From assembly GCA_009693235.1 (NCBI GenBank), contig SHXR01000008.1, positions 20,792 to 84,791 on the forward strand: a DNA stretch of 64,000 nt. The letters run 5' to 3'. The position numbers and the translations under genes are program-made. Shown in pieces: positions 29,917-40,069 of the stretch (position 1 is the first letter of the stretch; the number at the start of each line of letters is the position of its first letter). The notes under the pieces were generated by a model. That model did no database searches and was not told the DNA's origin. It was given only the letters and a program-made list of their open reading frames with translations. The stretch is from Betaproteobacteria bacterium (GTDB lineage Bacteria > Pseudomonadota > Gammaproteobacteria > Burkholderiales > SG8-39).

Positions 29917-31804
29917 CGCGCGTCGCCTCGTAGCGACAGGACGCACGCTTGGAGCGCTTCAGGCGTGGCTGCCTCCGGTGCCCACGGCGGCGCAGCAACG
30001 ACACCAATGCGCGACCACACACCGCAACGAAACGGTTTGGTCATCGCGGCACCGTCTTTGCGGCTGAAAAACTACCCCATAGCCCACGTAGCGCCATCGG
30101 CACTACCGGTACCGGCGTGCGATCGATGATGCGTTTGATCCCGCCGCGAAACGGGTGCAGTTCACCGTTATCGGTGAGGCGGCCTCCCGGAAAAATGCCG
30201 ACGATCTCGCCGGCAGCGAGCGCTTTCGCGATCTGGTCGTAGGCCCGATCCAGGGCGGCCGGATCTTCTTTCGCCGGAGCGATTGGAATGGCGTTGCTGG
30301 TGCGAAAAATGAAACTCAATAGCGGCACCTTGAAAATATTGTGGTCCATCACGAACCGTACCGGGCGGCGCACCAGGCCCATGATGATCACCGCATCGGC
30401 GAAGCTCACATGGTTGCAAACAATGACGGCAGGCCCGGTTTCCGGGATGTTCTCCAACCCGGTTTTCTTGATGCGATACACCGCATGCACGACGAGCCAG
30501 GCGAGAAAGCGCATCAAGAATTCGGGGACTAGCGAGTAGATGTAGATCGCAACGAGCGCGTTCAGAATCGCCGTCACGAGGAACAACGTTGGAATGCTCG
30601 TGCCGAAATGCAACATCACTGCACCAACGAGCGCCACCACCACCATGAATGCCGCGTTCATGATGTTGTTGCCGGCAATGATGCGTGACTGATGGGCCGG
30701 TTCAGACCGTGTCTGCACCAGCGCATAGAGAGGAACGATGTACAGACCGCCAAACATGCCGATCAACAATAGATCGGCAAGCATTCGCCAATTCGCCACG
30801 GACAAAAGAAACGTGATCGCGCCAACCGTGGTCGATGCAGCGGTGTGCGGGCTGGCGAAATAAAGATCGAGCGCGAACGCCGTGAGCCCGATCGAGCCAA
30901 ACGGCACCAAGCCGATTTCAACGGTGTGGCCGGAGAGCCGCTCACAAAGGAGGGAACCAAGGCCAATGCCGATCGAGAACGTGGTGAGGAGCACAACCAG
31001 TACCGTCTCGTCGCCACCCAAATAGGTTTTTGGGAAACTAGGCGTCTACGCGAGAAACATCGCACCATAGAACCAGAACCACGAGATGCCGAGGATCGAG
31101 AGAAGGACCGGTCGATTGCCGCGGGTAAATTGCAGATTGCGCCAGGTCTCAGTGAAGAGATTCCAGTTGATGCGAAGCGTGGGCGCCGGCGGAATGTATC
31201 GACACGCGAAATAACCCAGCACAGCAAGCAGAATCGTCACGGTGCCGATCATGGCGGCGCCACCGCTCTTGGATGAAAAGAGCAGCCCACCGCCAATCAA
31301 GCCGATCAGGATAGCGAGAAACGTGCCGCTTTCGACCAGCGCATTCGCCCCGACCAGATCATTGCGATGTAGGTGCTGGGGCAGAATGGAATACTTTACC
31401 GGTCCAAAGAAGGTGGAATGCACGCCCATCAGAAACAAGGAGACCAACAACGCCTCCAGATTGTGGCTCGCGAAACCAAACGCCACGAGGACCATGATGG
31501 CAATTTCGACCAACTTCACGACGCGGATGATGCGGGTCTTCTCAAATTTGTCCGCGAGTTGGCCGGCGGTGACCGAAAACAGGAAAAACGGCAGGATGTA
31601 GAGACCGTTGGCAAGATTCACCAACACACCGGCATCAAGGCTCGTGAGAGACGCCGCCTGAAACGTAATGAGCGCGACGAGCGCCTGCTTGAAGATATTG
31701 TCGTTGAGCGCGCCGCAAAACTGCGTCGCAAAAAATGGCGCGAAGCGGCGTTCGCGCAGTAACGCAAACTGACTTTTGTCTTGGTGCGTACCTGGTTCGG
31801 ACAT
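29913..31804 (-). pseudogene. Decayed MFS lysophospholipid transporter / PlsC-type acyltransferase fusion
   Basis: Reconstructed product about 630 residues: an LplT-like MFS half (FFATQFCGALNDNIFKQAL, HSTFFGPVKYSILPQHL) followed by a 1-acylglycerol-phosphate acyltransferase domain (VIVCNHVSFADAVII with the HX4D motif, FPGGRLTDNGEL). Together these would move and re-acylate lysophospholipids at the inner membrane. Lesions: an in-frame TAG at 31046-31048 (minus strand; AMFLA*TPSFPKTYLGG), consistent with a CAG-to-TAG change, and one T missing in the run 30067-30071. Adding that T restores WGSFFSRKDGAAMTKPF and carries the frame on to a TAA at 29913. The two halves could still be translated separately, but the transporter would lack its C-terminal helices. 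Confidence 0.85.
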
Positions 31805-31821
31805 TAGAGAATCTCTCGGTA

Positions 31822-33069
31822 TCAGGTGAGCGCCGCCTTGGCCGCAAAAAACGCACGTGTGGCAAATACGCGCGGATCGAAGCGACGCCCCTTTGATTGC
31901 AGATTGCGCTTGAGAACGAAGTCGAACAACAAAGGATTATGCTCGCGCAGCTCACGGAGTACGGCGTTTGTCTTGGCCGGCAGAAAGCCCGCCTGCACCA
32001 GCGATTCCACCGATATCAACGGCAGGATTCCAGGCAGCGGATAGTCCGATCCGTTCAACAGGCGCTCATGCCAGTCCGTGCGTTCGAGCACGTAGGCCAA
32101 CGGGGCACCGGCGCGATTGCGCAACATCATCGCCGACACATCGCCGAACAGTCGGCCGCGATACCGCTCCTCGTCCATCAAGCGCCGGAACAGGGTAAAG
32201 CTCGGCACCCGCGGACCGTTCGATCCGGCATCCAGATCAACGTCTTCACCAAGTGAAGCACAGTGCGCGACGACGACGCGGACGCCGCGGTCCAATGCGC
32301 GCCTCAGCCTGAGCGGATTGCCCATGCTCTGGCCTTCCGGTGAATGCACTGCCGCTTCGAATCCGGCATGGGTGATCAACGGCAGATCGAAGCGCACGAG
32401 GGCATCATAAAAGGCATCGCAACGCGCTGCCGCCGGGTTGATCAACATGGCGTTCGGCAGCCACTTCACGGCGCGTGCACCGGATTGCACCGCCTTGGTC
32501 AGGCGCTCTAGTGCATCAGCCCGATAGGGGTGAATCGAGGCCACCCACTCAAAGTGATCGGGATAGCGCCGGGCCACCGATGCCGCGTAGTCGTTCGGCA
32601 CATGAAACATGGTCTCCCCGAGTTGGGGCGTGCCGTTGCTATCGACGGTCGCATCAAACGCGAACAGCAACGTCTTGAATCCTGCTCGCATGCCCTCGAC
32701 CAGATTGAGCAGTCGTGCAACATAGGTTTCGTCGACCTTGCCTGGCGCATCATGGACACAGCCGGCGTTTAGATAAAAGAGGAAGCGCGCGTACAGGAGC
32801 GGATTCAGCGGACGCTTCATCGCCGGATTGACGTAGACACCACTCGCGGAATCGCCGATTCCGACCAGATGCGTGTGCGTGTCCCAAACGTTCGCCGGAT
32901 CGATGCCATCCCAGGCGGCCAACACCACCGGATGGTTTGCCAACCTTGGGGGTAATGCAGCCACACACCGGTTGCGCCAACCCTCGTCGGGCCAAAAATC
33001 GAGCGCTCCACAGCCGCCACTCGATAAGGCGGCCAATGCCGCCGCGCCGAGGAATCCGCGGCGTCGCAT
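31822..33069 (-). CDS. Amidohydrolase-2 family protein with export signal
   Basis: 415 residues from ATG 33069 (MRRRGFLGAAALAALSSGGCG). The start has arginines followed by a hydrophobic stretch and a cysteine, fitting a Tat-type or lipoprotein signal; an upstream TTG at 33099 is a weaker alternative. The TIM-barrel metal motif HxH is in VWDTHTHLVG. Later ligands are likely in SIHPYRADAL, PLITHAGFEAAVH, VVVAHCASLGEDVDLD and LLNGSDYPLPG, the amidohydrolase-2 pattern. Substrate unknown. It is 17 bp upstream of the transporter-acyltransferase pseudogene on the same strand. Confidence 0.85.
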   Translation of the reverse strand: MRRRGFLGAAALAALSSGGCGALDFWPDEGWRNRCVAALPPRLANHPVVLAAWDGIDPANVWDTHTHLVGIGDSASGVYVNPAMKRPLNPLLYARFLFYLNAGCVHDAPGKVDETYVARLLNLVEGMRAGFKTLLFAFDATVDSNGTPQLGETMFHVPNDYAASVARRYPDHFEWVASIHPYRADALERLTKAVQSGARAVKWLPNAMLINPAAARCDAFYDALVRFDLPLITHAGFEAAVHSPEGQSMGNPLRLRRALDRGVRVVVAHCASLGEDVDLDAGSNGPRVPSFTLFRRLMDEERYRGRLFGDVSAMMLRNRAGAPLAYVLERTDWHERLLNGSDYPLPGILPLISVESLVQAGFLPAKTNAVLRELREHNPLLFDFVLKRNLQSKGRRFDPRVFATRAFFAAKAALT

Positions 33070-33132
33070 GGACGGGCCGTGCGATGGAGAAAGATTCAAT
33101 TCTCAACTAGCTGGCGTGGCGACTTGCACCTG

Positions 33133-33567
33133 TCAGGAAGGCCAATTCTTGATGTAGCCCTTGAGAAGCTTGTTCTCGAACCCCTGTTCTTCAAGCACCG
33201 CTTTCGCCACGTCGTGGAACGAGAGCACACCGACCAGCGCATCGCCGTCACGAACCGGCACATACCGGCAATGCACATCGATCATCACACGCCGGAGTTC
33301 GTCGACCTCCATGTCGGGTCCGACCACCGTTGGATTGCGGACCATGACTTCACCGACCGCCAGCACCTCGAAGCGGGTACCGGCCTTGCGAACCGCCCGC
33401 AATACCTCGCGAAAGGTCAGCATGCCGACCAGTTCGGCGCCGTCCATCACGACCAATGAACCGATATCGCGATCCGCCATCGTGGCAAGAGCCTCGGAAA
33501 GGGGCGTCTTGGGGGTGACGGTAATGAGCTCGTTGCCTTTGATCCGCAGGACTTCTTTGATAAGCAT
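33133..33567 (-). CDS. CBS-domain protein
   Basis: 144 residues consisting of two CBS motifs and little else: ITVTPKTPLSEALATMADRD..SLVVMDG..LVGMLTFREV, then VGPDMEVDELRRVMIDVHCRYVPVRDG..LVGVLSFHDVAKAV. Such pairs form a Bateman module that binds adenosyl nucleotides. No enzymatic domain is attached, so it is probably a nucleotide sensor acting on an unknown partner. Single gene, transcribed away from trxA. Confidence 0.9.
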   Translation of the reverse strand: MLIKEVLRIKGNELITVTPKTPLSEALATMADRDIGSLVVMDGAELVGMLTFREVLRAVRKAGTRFEVLAVGEVMVRNPTVVGPDMEVDELRRVMIDVHCRYVPVRDGDALVGVLSFHDVAKAVLEEQGFENKLLKGYIKNWPS

Positions 33568-33919
33568 GCCTGGCCCCCATGGGAAGCTACTGGAAAGTCG
33601 ATGCCGCGAGGGGCAGCGACCAGGCAGTCTAACGCGCTTCCGAAGCGCCTTCGCCCGGTAGGCCCGCGCAATAGGCCAACGCGCGGCGACCTTGTCACGG
33701 AGCGGGGCCAGTAGCAGCCTAGTAATGGCACCGGTTCAGTCGGATAGGATGGGCGGCAACCCGACGTTCTAATTATCGGCTAACATTGAAATTGGGCCGT
33801 CGTGGCCCCAGCTTCCAGACTCGACCCGACGCGTCGCATGAACGACCGACGACGCCCCTATCCGTTGTTTCCCAAACTTCCACCCCACTATTCGGTTTTA
33901 TCATCGGGAGATGCCTGTC
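33568..33919. other. Divergent intergenic region between the CBS gene and trxA
   Basis: 352 bp without a supportable gene. It must contain the promoters for both flanking genes. For trxA only weak hexamers are seen (for example TATTCG at about 33892). No RNA gene or repeat was recognised. Confidence 0.4.
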
Positions 33920-34249
33920 ATGGCTAGCGAACACATTCATCACATTACCGATGCCTCGTTTGATCCGGACGTCCTCAAATCGGACGTCCCCGTCTTGGTC
34001 GACTATTGGGCGGAATGGTGCGGTCCATGCAAAGCGATTGCGCCGGTGCTGGAGGACGTGGCGAAGGACTATCAGGGTCGTCTCAAGATTGCCAAAATGA
34101 ACGTCGATGAGAATCAGGATATCCCACGCAAGTACAACATCCGGGCCATTCCCACGCTGATGCTGTTCAAAAACGGCAACATGGAGGCCGTCAAGACCGG
34201 CGCGCTGTCCAAATCGCAATTAACGGCATTCCTTGACAGCAACATCTGA
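33920..34249 (+). CDS. trxA: Thioredoxin
   Basis: Cytoplasmic dithiol reductant, 109 residues. The active site [17 protein letters not shown] is standard, with the cis-proline in [14 protein letters not shown] take ATG 33920 ([11 protein letters not shown]) rather than ATG 33911 because GGGAG lies about ten bases upstream of 33920 and immediately abuts the other. It precedes rho by 229 bp; trxA-rho-rpmE is a familiar betaproteobacterial order. As a class I ribonucleotide reductase electron donor it can serve NrdAB encoded at 54-58 kb. Confidence 0.98.
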   Translation: MASEHIHHITDASFDPDVLKSDVPVLVDYWAEWCGPCKAIAPVLEDVAKDYQGRLKIAKMNVDENQDIPRKYNIRAIPTLMLFKNGNMEAVKTGALSKSQLTAFLDSNI

Positions 34250-34399
34250 ACGCACTACCCTTCATCAACAGGTGGGACGGGCCGTGTTCAAGTACGGCTC
34301 GCCGCGGCCGGTGGCAACGTAACGGCAACACTCCGAGCGTGCCTCCCTAGCCGATGTAGGGAATCGGCCGCACCGTCGGGCGCACAGCGCGCCATTCTC

Positions 34400-34431
34400 C
34401 GTCGTTCGATCCAACCGTCGTTCGATCCAAC
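34400..34431. repeat. Two tandem 16-bp repeats in the rho leader
   Basis: CGTCGTTCGATCCAAC occurs twice head to tail, ending about 47 bp before the rho start codon. Rho expression is often autoregulated through its leader, but whether this repeat matters is unknown. Confidence 0.85.
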
Positions 34432-34478
34432 TCACTTCGCGGCATCTTCGCCGCGTCTAGGTCCGTCCAGCCGTGCCA

Positions 34479-35738
34479 ATGCACCTTTCCGAGCTCAAGG
34501 CGCTCCACGTCACTCAACTCATCGAGTTGGCGGGCGAGCATTCCATCGACGACGCCAATCGCATGAGGAAGCAAGAGCTGATCTTTGCTCTCCTCAAGAA
34601 TCGCGCGAAAAAAGGCGAAAGCATTTTTGGTGACGGCACCCTGGAGGTGCTACCGGACGGCTTCGGCTTCCTCCGCTCGCCGGAAACCTCCTATCTAGCG
34701 AGCACCGACGATATTTACGTCAGTCCGTCGCAGATTCGCCGCTTCAATCTGCATACCGGCGACACGATCGAAGGCGAAATCCGCACGCCGAAGGAAGGTG
34801 AGCGTTACTTTGCTCTCGTCAAGGTGGATCGGGTCAATCACGAACCGCCCGAGAACGCCAAGAATAAGATCCTCTTCGAGAATCTCACGCCGTTGCATCC
34901 GGACGAGATGTTGAAGCTCGAGCGGGACATCAAAGCCGAAGAGAACATCACCAGCCGCATCATCGACATCATTGCCCCGATCGGCAAGGGCCAGCGCGGC
35001 CTGATCGTCTCGCCCCCCAAAGCGGGCAAGACCGTCATGCTCCAGCACATGGCCCATGCGATTACGGCCAATAATCCGGATATCGTACTGATCGTGATGT
35101 TGATCGATGAGCGTCCGGAAGAGGTCACCGAGATGCAGCGATCAGTGCGGGGCGAGGTGGTTTCGTCAACGTTCGACGAACCCGCGAGCCGCCATGTGCA
35201 GGTCGCCGAAATGGTGATTGAAAAAGCCAAGCGCCTCGTCGAGCACAAGAAAGACGTGGTGATTTTGCTCGACTCGATTACCCGCCTCGCACGCGCCTAC
35301 AACACGGTCGTACCGGCCTCGGGCAAAGTGCTGACCGGCGGCGTCGACGCCAATGCATTGCAGCGCCCCAAGCGATTTTTCGGGGCAGCCCGCAATGTGG
35401 AAGAAGGCGGATCGCTCACCATTCTCGCCACCGCGCTGATCGACACCGGATCACGGATGGACGATGTGATCTACGAGGAATTCAAAGGCACCGGCAACAT
35501 GGAGATCCATCTTGACCGGCGCATGTATGAAAAGCGCATCTTCCCAGCCATCAACGTCAATCGTTCCGGTACAAGGCGCGAAGAGCTGCTCATCAAACAG
35601 GAAATTCTCACCAAGATCTGGGTACTGCGCAAAGTGCTCTACCCGATGGATGATCTCGAGGCGATGGAATTCCTGAATGATCGGGTCCGCGCCACGAAGA
35701 ACAACGACCAATTTTTCGATTCGATGAAACGCGGTTAA
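34479..35738 (+). CDS. rho: Transcription termination factor Rho
   Basis: Hexameric RNA helicase ending transcription at rut sites; 419 residues from [17 protein letters not shown] (GTG 34473 is also in frame). The N-terminal helical and cold-shock RNA-binding domains include [17 protein letters not shown] and [10 protein letters not shown]. The ATPase core has the P-loop [16 protein letters not shown], Walker [17 protein letters not shown], the Q-loop region [20 protein letters not shown] and the R-loop/arginine finger. Standard length, no insertion domain. Confidence 0.99.
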   Translation: MHLSELKALHVTQLIELAGEHSIDDANRMRKQELIFALLKNRAKKGESIFGDGTLEVLPDGFGFLRSPETSYLASTDDIYVSPSQIRRFNLHTGDTIEGEIRTPKEGERYFALVKVDRVNHEPPENAKNKILFENLTPLHPDEMLKLERDIKAEENITSRIIDIIAPIGKGQRGLIVSPPKAGKTVMLQHMAHAITANNPDIVLIVMLIDERPEEVTEMQRSVRGEVVSSTFDEPASRHVQVAEMVIEKAKRLVEHKKDVVILLDSITRLARAYNTVVPASGKVLTGGVDANALQRPKRFFGAARNVEEGGSLTILATALIDTGSRMDDVIYEEFKGTGNMEIHLDRRMYEKRIFPAINVNRSGTRREELLIKQEILTKIWVLRKVLYPMDDLEAMEFLNDRVRATKNNDQFFDSMKRG

Positions 35739-35903
35739 ATCGACCGGTGGTTAGACCAAACGATTGAGCCGCCCGCCATGCGGTTTTGGGCTCGCATGTC
35801 AGACGGCCTTCGGGCATAATCGCGGGCTCACTTATCCGGCTCGAAACGCGCAGCTGTGCTCCCCGGGAGCCGAACGCGAAACCGAGTCAACCAGGAGTCT
35901 TCC

Positions 35904-36119
<216 letters not shown>

Positions 36120-36142
36120 TTCGTTCATTGCGCAGCGCCCAA

Positions 36143-36163
36143 GGCAGCTTCGGCTGCCTTTTT
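36143..36163 (+). terminator. Rho-independent terminator after rpmE
   Basis: GGCAGC-TTCG-GCTGCC followed by TTTTT, 24 bp after the rpmE stop. A perfect 6-bp stem with a stable UUCG tetraloop and a T-run; the best terminator in the window. Confidence 0.93.
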
Positions 36164-36270
36164 CATTGTTACCGGCCGCTCCATCTGGCGGTAGGATGGA
36201 ACTACCGCGGTGCACGCCGCAGCACGCCGTAGCTATCCTTTTCAAATCAGCCTGACAAACCGAATCGGCA

Positions 36271-37893
36271 ATGACCAATTCGAAATCGGTCATCACGATG
36301 CCACCCACCGGGTGGGCATTGGCATTGCTCGTCATCGCCTTTCTCGTGCCTGGCTTGGTCGGCCATGATCCGTGGAAACCCGATGATGCAATCGGCATCG
36401 GCCTGGTTCATGCCATGCTGGAGAGTGGTAATGGGCTTACCATGCATCTCGCGGGCGAGCCGTACTTCGAAGACGGGCCGCTCTTCTACTGGCTGTCCGC
36501 GACGCTGGCCAAGGCCGTCTCGGCGTTTATACCCGTTCACAACGGCGCGCGCCTTGCCACGCTTTTGTCATTCGCCGTTGCTTTCTATTTCACCCGCTTG
36601 GCGGCCCGTGAGCTGTATGGCAAACGCGCCGGCGATCTGTCCCTGCTCGCCCTGCTTGGCTGTCTCGGTCTGTTCGTCCATGCCCATGCCGCGATCGCCG
36701 AAGCAGCCATGCTCGGTGCTCTCGCCGTTTCGTACTACGGTATCGCCATCGCCTGGAAAAAGCCGGTCAAGGCGGGTGTGTGCTTCGGTCTTGGCACCGG
36801 CTGCGCTTTCCTTGCCAAGGGCTTGATCGCGTTTGTCCCACCAGTCCTCGCTGCCCTTATCTTACTGCCGGTCGCCATGGGAAAGGGGGTCCGCTCCTAC
36901 GTTCATGCGGTCGCGCTGGGGCTGCTGATCCTCATTCCGGTGGCCTTCTCATGGCCGGCGGCGATCGCCATCGCGGATCCGGAATATTTTGCCGGCTGGA
37001 TCGCGTGGCATTGGAATCAAATCGCCGGAATTCCACGGATATCGGTATCGGTCGAATACCTGAAGATTCTCGCTTGGGTGGCCTGGCCTGCTTGGCCACT
37101 TGCGTTATGGGCGGCATGGGAATTTCGTGGCAATCTGACCAACCCACGCTTCGCCACGCCGCTCGTGGCAGCACTGGTGTCAGCCGCAATGCTGGTCACC
37201 AATCAATCATCCCGCGACCTTGATGCGCTTGCCTTGTTCGTGCCGCTGGCAATTCCGGCCGGTTCCGTCGCGGCCAACTTGCGACGCGGCGCGGCGAGCG
37301 CGCTCACTTGGTTTTCGCTCATGACCTTCAGTCTGCTCGCCATTGCGATCTGGCTATTTTGGTTCGCCGGACAGACTGGCTTCCCGGCACGCATGGCGGC
37401 TAGTGTTACGCGACTAGAACCTGGCTATGTCGCCACGTTCAACTGGATCGCGGTCCTCTGCGCAACGATCTATTCCGTCGCCTGGATCTGGCTGATCCGC
37501 CGTGCGGAGTTCACGATCTTGCGTGCGCTGCCCATCTGGGCAGCGGGCGCAACCTTGATCTGGAGCCTTACGATGACGCTGTGGATCGATTGGATCGACT
37601 ACGGCAAGTCGTATCGCCCGATTGCCGAGGCGATTGCTGCCCATGTGCGCCTGGAGAAAGGTTGTATTCGCAGCCGCGGACTTGGCGAAGCCCAGCGCGC
37701 GGCGTTTCACTACCATGGTGACATCGTAACGCGACGCGCGGAAATAGACCGCGGCGCAACCTGCCCCTATCTACTCGTGCGAACTTCCTCCATCGATACA
37801 GAGGAATACCCTGATATCGAATGGCTGCGCGTCTTTGACGGTGCGCGCCCCCGCGACAAAGAGCGTTATTGGCTGTTCAGACGCCTGAATTGA
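36271..37893 (+). CDS. ArnT/PMT-like membrane glycosyltransferase (GT39/GT83 type)
   Basis: 540 residues, around a dozen hydrophobic segments. The first periplasmic loop has HDPWKPDDAIGIGLVHAM and GEPYFEDGPLFYWLSA, the acidic motif of undecaprenyl-phosphate-dependent transferases in the ArnT/PMT fold. The C terminus is a soluble periplasmic part (ISRGLGEAQRAAFHY-like, SSIDTEEYPDIEWLRVFDG). It probably transfers a sugar from a lipid carrier to lipid A or another envelope acceptor. The acceptor is unknown. Start MTNSKSVITMPPTG; a start at the internal ATG is possible. Confidence 0.8.
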   Translation: MTNSKSVITMPPTGWALALLVIAFLVPGLVGHDPWKPDDAIGIGLVHAMLESGNGLTMHLAGEPYFEDGPLFYWLSATLAKAVSAFIPVHNGARLATLLSFAVAFYFTRLAARELYGKRAGDLSLLALLGCLGLFVHAHAAIAEAAMLGALAVSYYGIAIAWKKPVKAGVCFGLGTGCAFLAKGLIAFVPPVLAALILLPVAMGKGVRSYVHAVALGLLILIPVAFSWPAAIAIADPEYFAGWIAWHWNQIAGIPRISVSVEYLKILAWVAWPAWPLALWAAWEFRGNLTNPRFATPLVAALVSAAMLVTNQSSRDLDALALFVPLAIPAGSVAANLRRGAASALTWFSLMTFSLLAIAIWLFWFAGQTGFPARMAASVTRLEPGYVATFNWIAVLCATIYSVAWIWLIRRAEFTILRALPIWAAGATLIWSLTMTLWIDWIDYGKSYRPIAEAIAAHVRLEKGCIRSRGLGEAQRAAFHYHGDIVTRRAEIDRGATCPYLLVRTSSIDTEEYPDIEWLRVFDGARPRDKERYWLFRRLN

Positions 37894-37982
37894 CATGCCG
37901 TGATAGCCTGACCAATCCTCGGTCTGGCCACCCTTCCAAGGCATCAATCCCAATTCGCCCACCTGCAAGTGCTGGAGTCTCG

Positions 37983-39371
37983 ATGAACAAACCTCGTGAG
38001 CTGGATACTTCACTCCTCGATGCGTTGCGCGCCCTCCTTGGCGACCGGGTCACCACCTCACGAGCGATTCGCGAGCATCACGGCAAAGACGAGTCCTACT
38101 ATCCCTATGCACTTCCCGATGCGGTCACCTATCCGCATACGACCGAAGAGGTGCGCGATGCGATCAATATCTGCCGGCGTTACCGCACGCCGATGATTCC
38201 GTTTGGCGTCGGCACGTCACTGGAAGGTCATGTGCTGGCGACCAGCGGCGGCGTAACGGTCGACATGAGCCAGATGAACAAGATCCTCAAGATCAACGCC
38301 CTGGACTTGGACGCGGTGGTACAGGCGGGCGTCACCAGAAAACAGTTGAACGAAGAAATTCGCCATATGGGTCTCATGTTTCCCATCGATCCGGGCGCTG
38401 ACGCGACCTTGGGCGGCATGGCCTCGACCCGCGCTTCCGGCACCAATGCCGTTCGCTACGGCACGATGCGGGAGAACGTGCTGTCGTTGACGGTCGTCCT
38501 GGTCGATGGACGCATCATCAAGACCTCACGGCGTTCCAGGAAATCGGCGGCGGGCTACGACCTGACTCGATTATTTGTCGGCGCCGAGGGAACGCTTGGC
38601 ATCATCACCGAAGTGACCGTTCGCTTGTATGCCGTGCCAGAGGCGATGTCTGCCGCAGTATGCTCGTTCAAGGATATCGGTGGGGCCGTCAACACCGTCA
38701 TCCAGACCTTGCAGGCGGGCATTCCGATCGCACGCAGCGAAGCGCTCTGCGCGCTGACGATGAAAGCGCTCAACGCCTACAACAAGACCACGCATCAGGA
38801 GCAACCCACCCTGTTCCTGGAATTTCACGGCACGCAGGCGAGCGTTGCCGAGCAGGCGGAGCTCGTCCAGGAAATCGCACGCGAGCATGGCGGCGAAGGT
38901 TTTCAGTGGGCGACCAAGGCCGAAGATCGCAACCGACTCTGGTCGGCGCGCCACATGGCGTACTTCGCCGCTTTGCAATTGAAGCCAGGAACGCGCGCCG
39001 TCTCGACCGACGTATGCGTCCCGATTTCCCGACTCACCGAATGCATTCTCGCCACCGCAGAAGATATCGAGCGCGCGTCGATGCCCATCCCGCTATTTGG
39101 GCATGTGGGCGATGGTAATTTTCATCTGGTGATTCTCATCCGTCCGGAGAGCGCGGAAGATCTGGCCGAAGCCAAAGCCTTCAATGAGCGGCTGGTAAAG
39201 CGTGCGCTTGACATGGAAGGCACTTGCACCGGCGAACATGGCGTCGGCTGGGGCAAGAAAAATTGGCTTATCGCCGAACACGGCGAAGCGATCGAATTGA
39301 TGAAAACCATCAAACGCACCTTCGATCCGGACAACCTCATGAATCCGGGCAAGCTGGTGCCGCTCGATTAA
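37983..39371 (+). CDS. FAD-binding oxidase (D-lactate dehydrogenase / glycolate oxidase GlcD type)
   Basis: 462 residues from ATG MNKPRELDTSLLDALRA. The N-terminal FAD_binding_4 domain has PHTTEEVRDAINICRRYRTP, PFGVGTSLEGHV, PGADATLGGMASTRASGTN and RYGTMRENVLSLTVVL. The C-terminal FAD-oxidase domain ends with GTCTGEHGVGWGKKNWL and DPDNLMNPGKLVP. It oxidises an alpha-hydroxy acid, most plausibly D-lactate, given strong similarity to bacterial D-LDH. glcE/glcF are not adjacent, which argues against the glycolate complex. Substrate not determined. Confidence 0.88.
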   Translation: MNKPRELDTSLLDALRALLGDRVTTSRAIREHHGKDESYYPYALPDAVTYPHTTEEVRDAINICRRYRTPMIPFGVGTSLEGHVLATSGGVTVDMSQMNKILKINALDLDAVVQAGVTRKQLNEEIRHMGLMFPIDPGADATLGGMASTRASGTNAVRYGTMRENVLSLTVVLVDGRIIKTSRRSRKSAAGYDLTRLFVGAEGTLGIITEVTVRLYAVPEAMSAAVCSFKDIGGAVNTVIQTLQAGIPIARSEALCALTMKALNAYNKTTHQEQPTLFLEFHGTQASVAEQAELVQEIAREHGGEGFQWATKAEDRNRLWSARHMAYFAALQLKPGTRAVSTDVCVPISRLTECILATAEDIERASMPIPLFGHVGDGNFHLVILIRPESAEDLAEAKAFNERLVKRALDMEGTCTGEHGVGWGKKNWLIAEHGEAIELMKTIKRTFDPDNLMNPGKLVPLD

Positions 39372-39381
39372 AACCGCGTAA

Positions 39382-39927
39382 TCAGATCCGAATAAAATGT
39401 TCGCGGTAGTACTTGAGCTCGTCGATCGATTCGTAAATGTCGGCGAGCGCCTCGTGTGCGCCTTTCTTGCTAAGGCCCTTCATGATTTCAGGCTTCCAGC
39501 GCCGCGCAAGTTCCTTTAGCGTGCTCACATCCAGATTGCGGTAGTGAAAATACGCTTCCAGCCTTGGCATATAACGCGCCAGAAAGCGCCGGTCCTGGCA
39601 GATGGAATTGCCGCACATCGGCGATGTCTTCGCTGGGATGTGCTTGGCCATGAAGGCGAGCATCTCGTTCTCCACGGTGGCTTCATTCAATGTGGATGCT
39701 AGTACGCGCGCGGTGAGCCCGGTGCGCTGGTGGGTTGATTTGTTCCAATCGTCCATGCCATCCAGCACCGACTTTGCTTGATGAACCACCAAGACCGGCG
39801 CTTCGGCGACGATCTCCAGACGCGCATCGGTCACGACGATCGCCACTTCAATGATGCGATCGCTATCGGGACTGAGCCCGGTCATTTCCATGTCGATCCA
39901 AGCGAGATGATTCTGGTCTTGTGCCAT
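39382..39927 (-). CDS. orn: Oligoribonuclease
   Basis: DEDDh 3'-5' exonuclease that finishes degradation of 2-5 nt RNAs and of pGpG. 181 residues from [21 protein letters not shown]. The DEDD residues sit in [18 protein letters not shown], the middle region ([20 protein letters not shown]) and [17 protein letters not shown]. It stands opposite the Ste24-like protease gene, with 142 bp between the divergent starts. Confidence 0.98.
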   Translation of the reverse strand: MAQDQNHLAWIDMEMTGLSPDSDRIIEVAIVVTDARLEIVAEAPVLVVHQAKSVLDGMDDWNKSTHQRTGLTARVLASTLNEATVENEMLAFMAKHIPAKTSPMCGNSICQDRRFLARYMPRLEAYFHYRNLDVSTLKELARRWKPEIMKGLSKKGAHEALADIYESIDELKYYREHFIRI

Positions 39928-40069
39928 GCCGGCTTTCTCGATCCAATTAAATTGCCAACGACCGCTTGGTGTTAAAGCCCAATCGATATTAAGACCAGAC
40001 GGCAGCAAGCATGTGTAGAATTTCAATTTTCGCATAGCGTCGCTCGTTGGAGCAGCGCCCTAGGCATCC

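Noticed and set aside
26064..31048. TAG read as an amino acid (recoding or suppressor), because two genes have in-frame TAG with conserved sequence after it
   Set aside because: TAG is the normal stop of dnaJ, ppiA and lpxH in this window, the two sites would need different residues (aromatic and Gln), and both genes also carry frameshifts. Decay explains everything.
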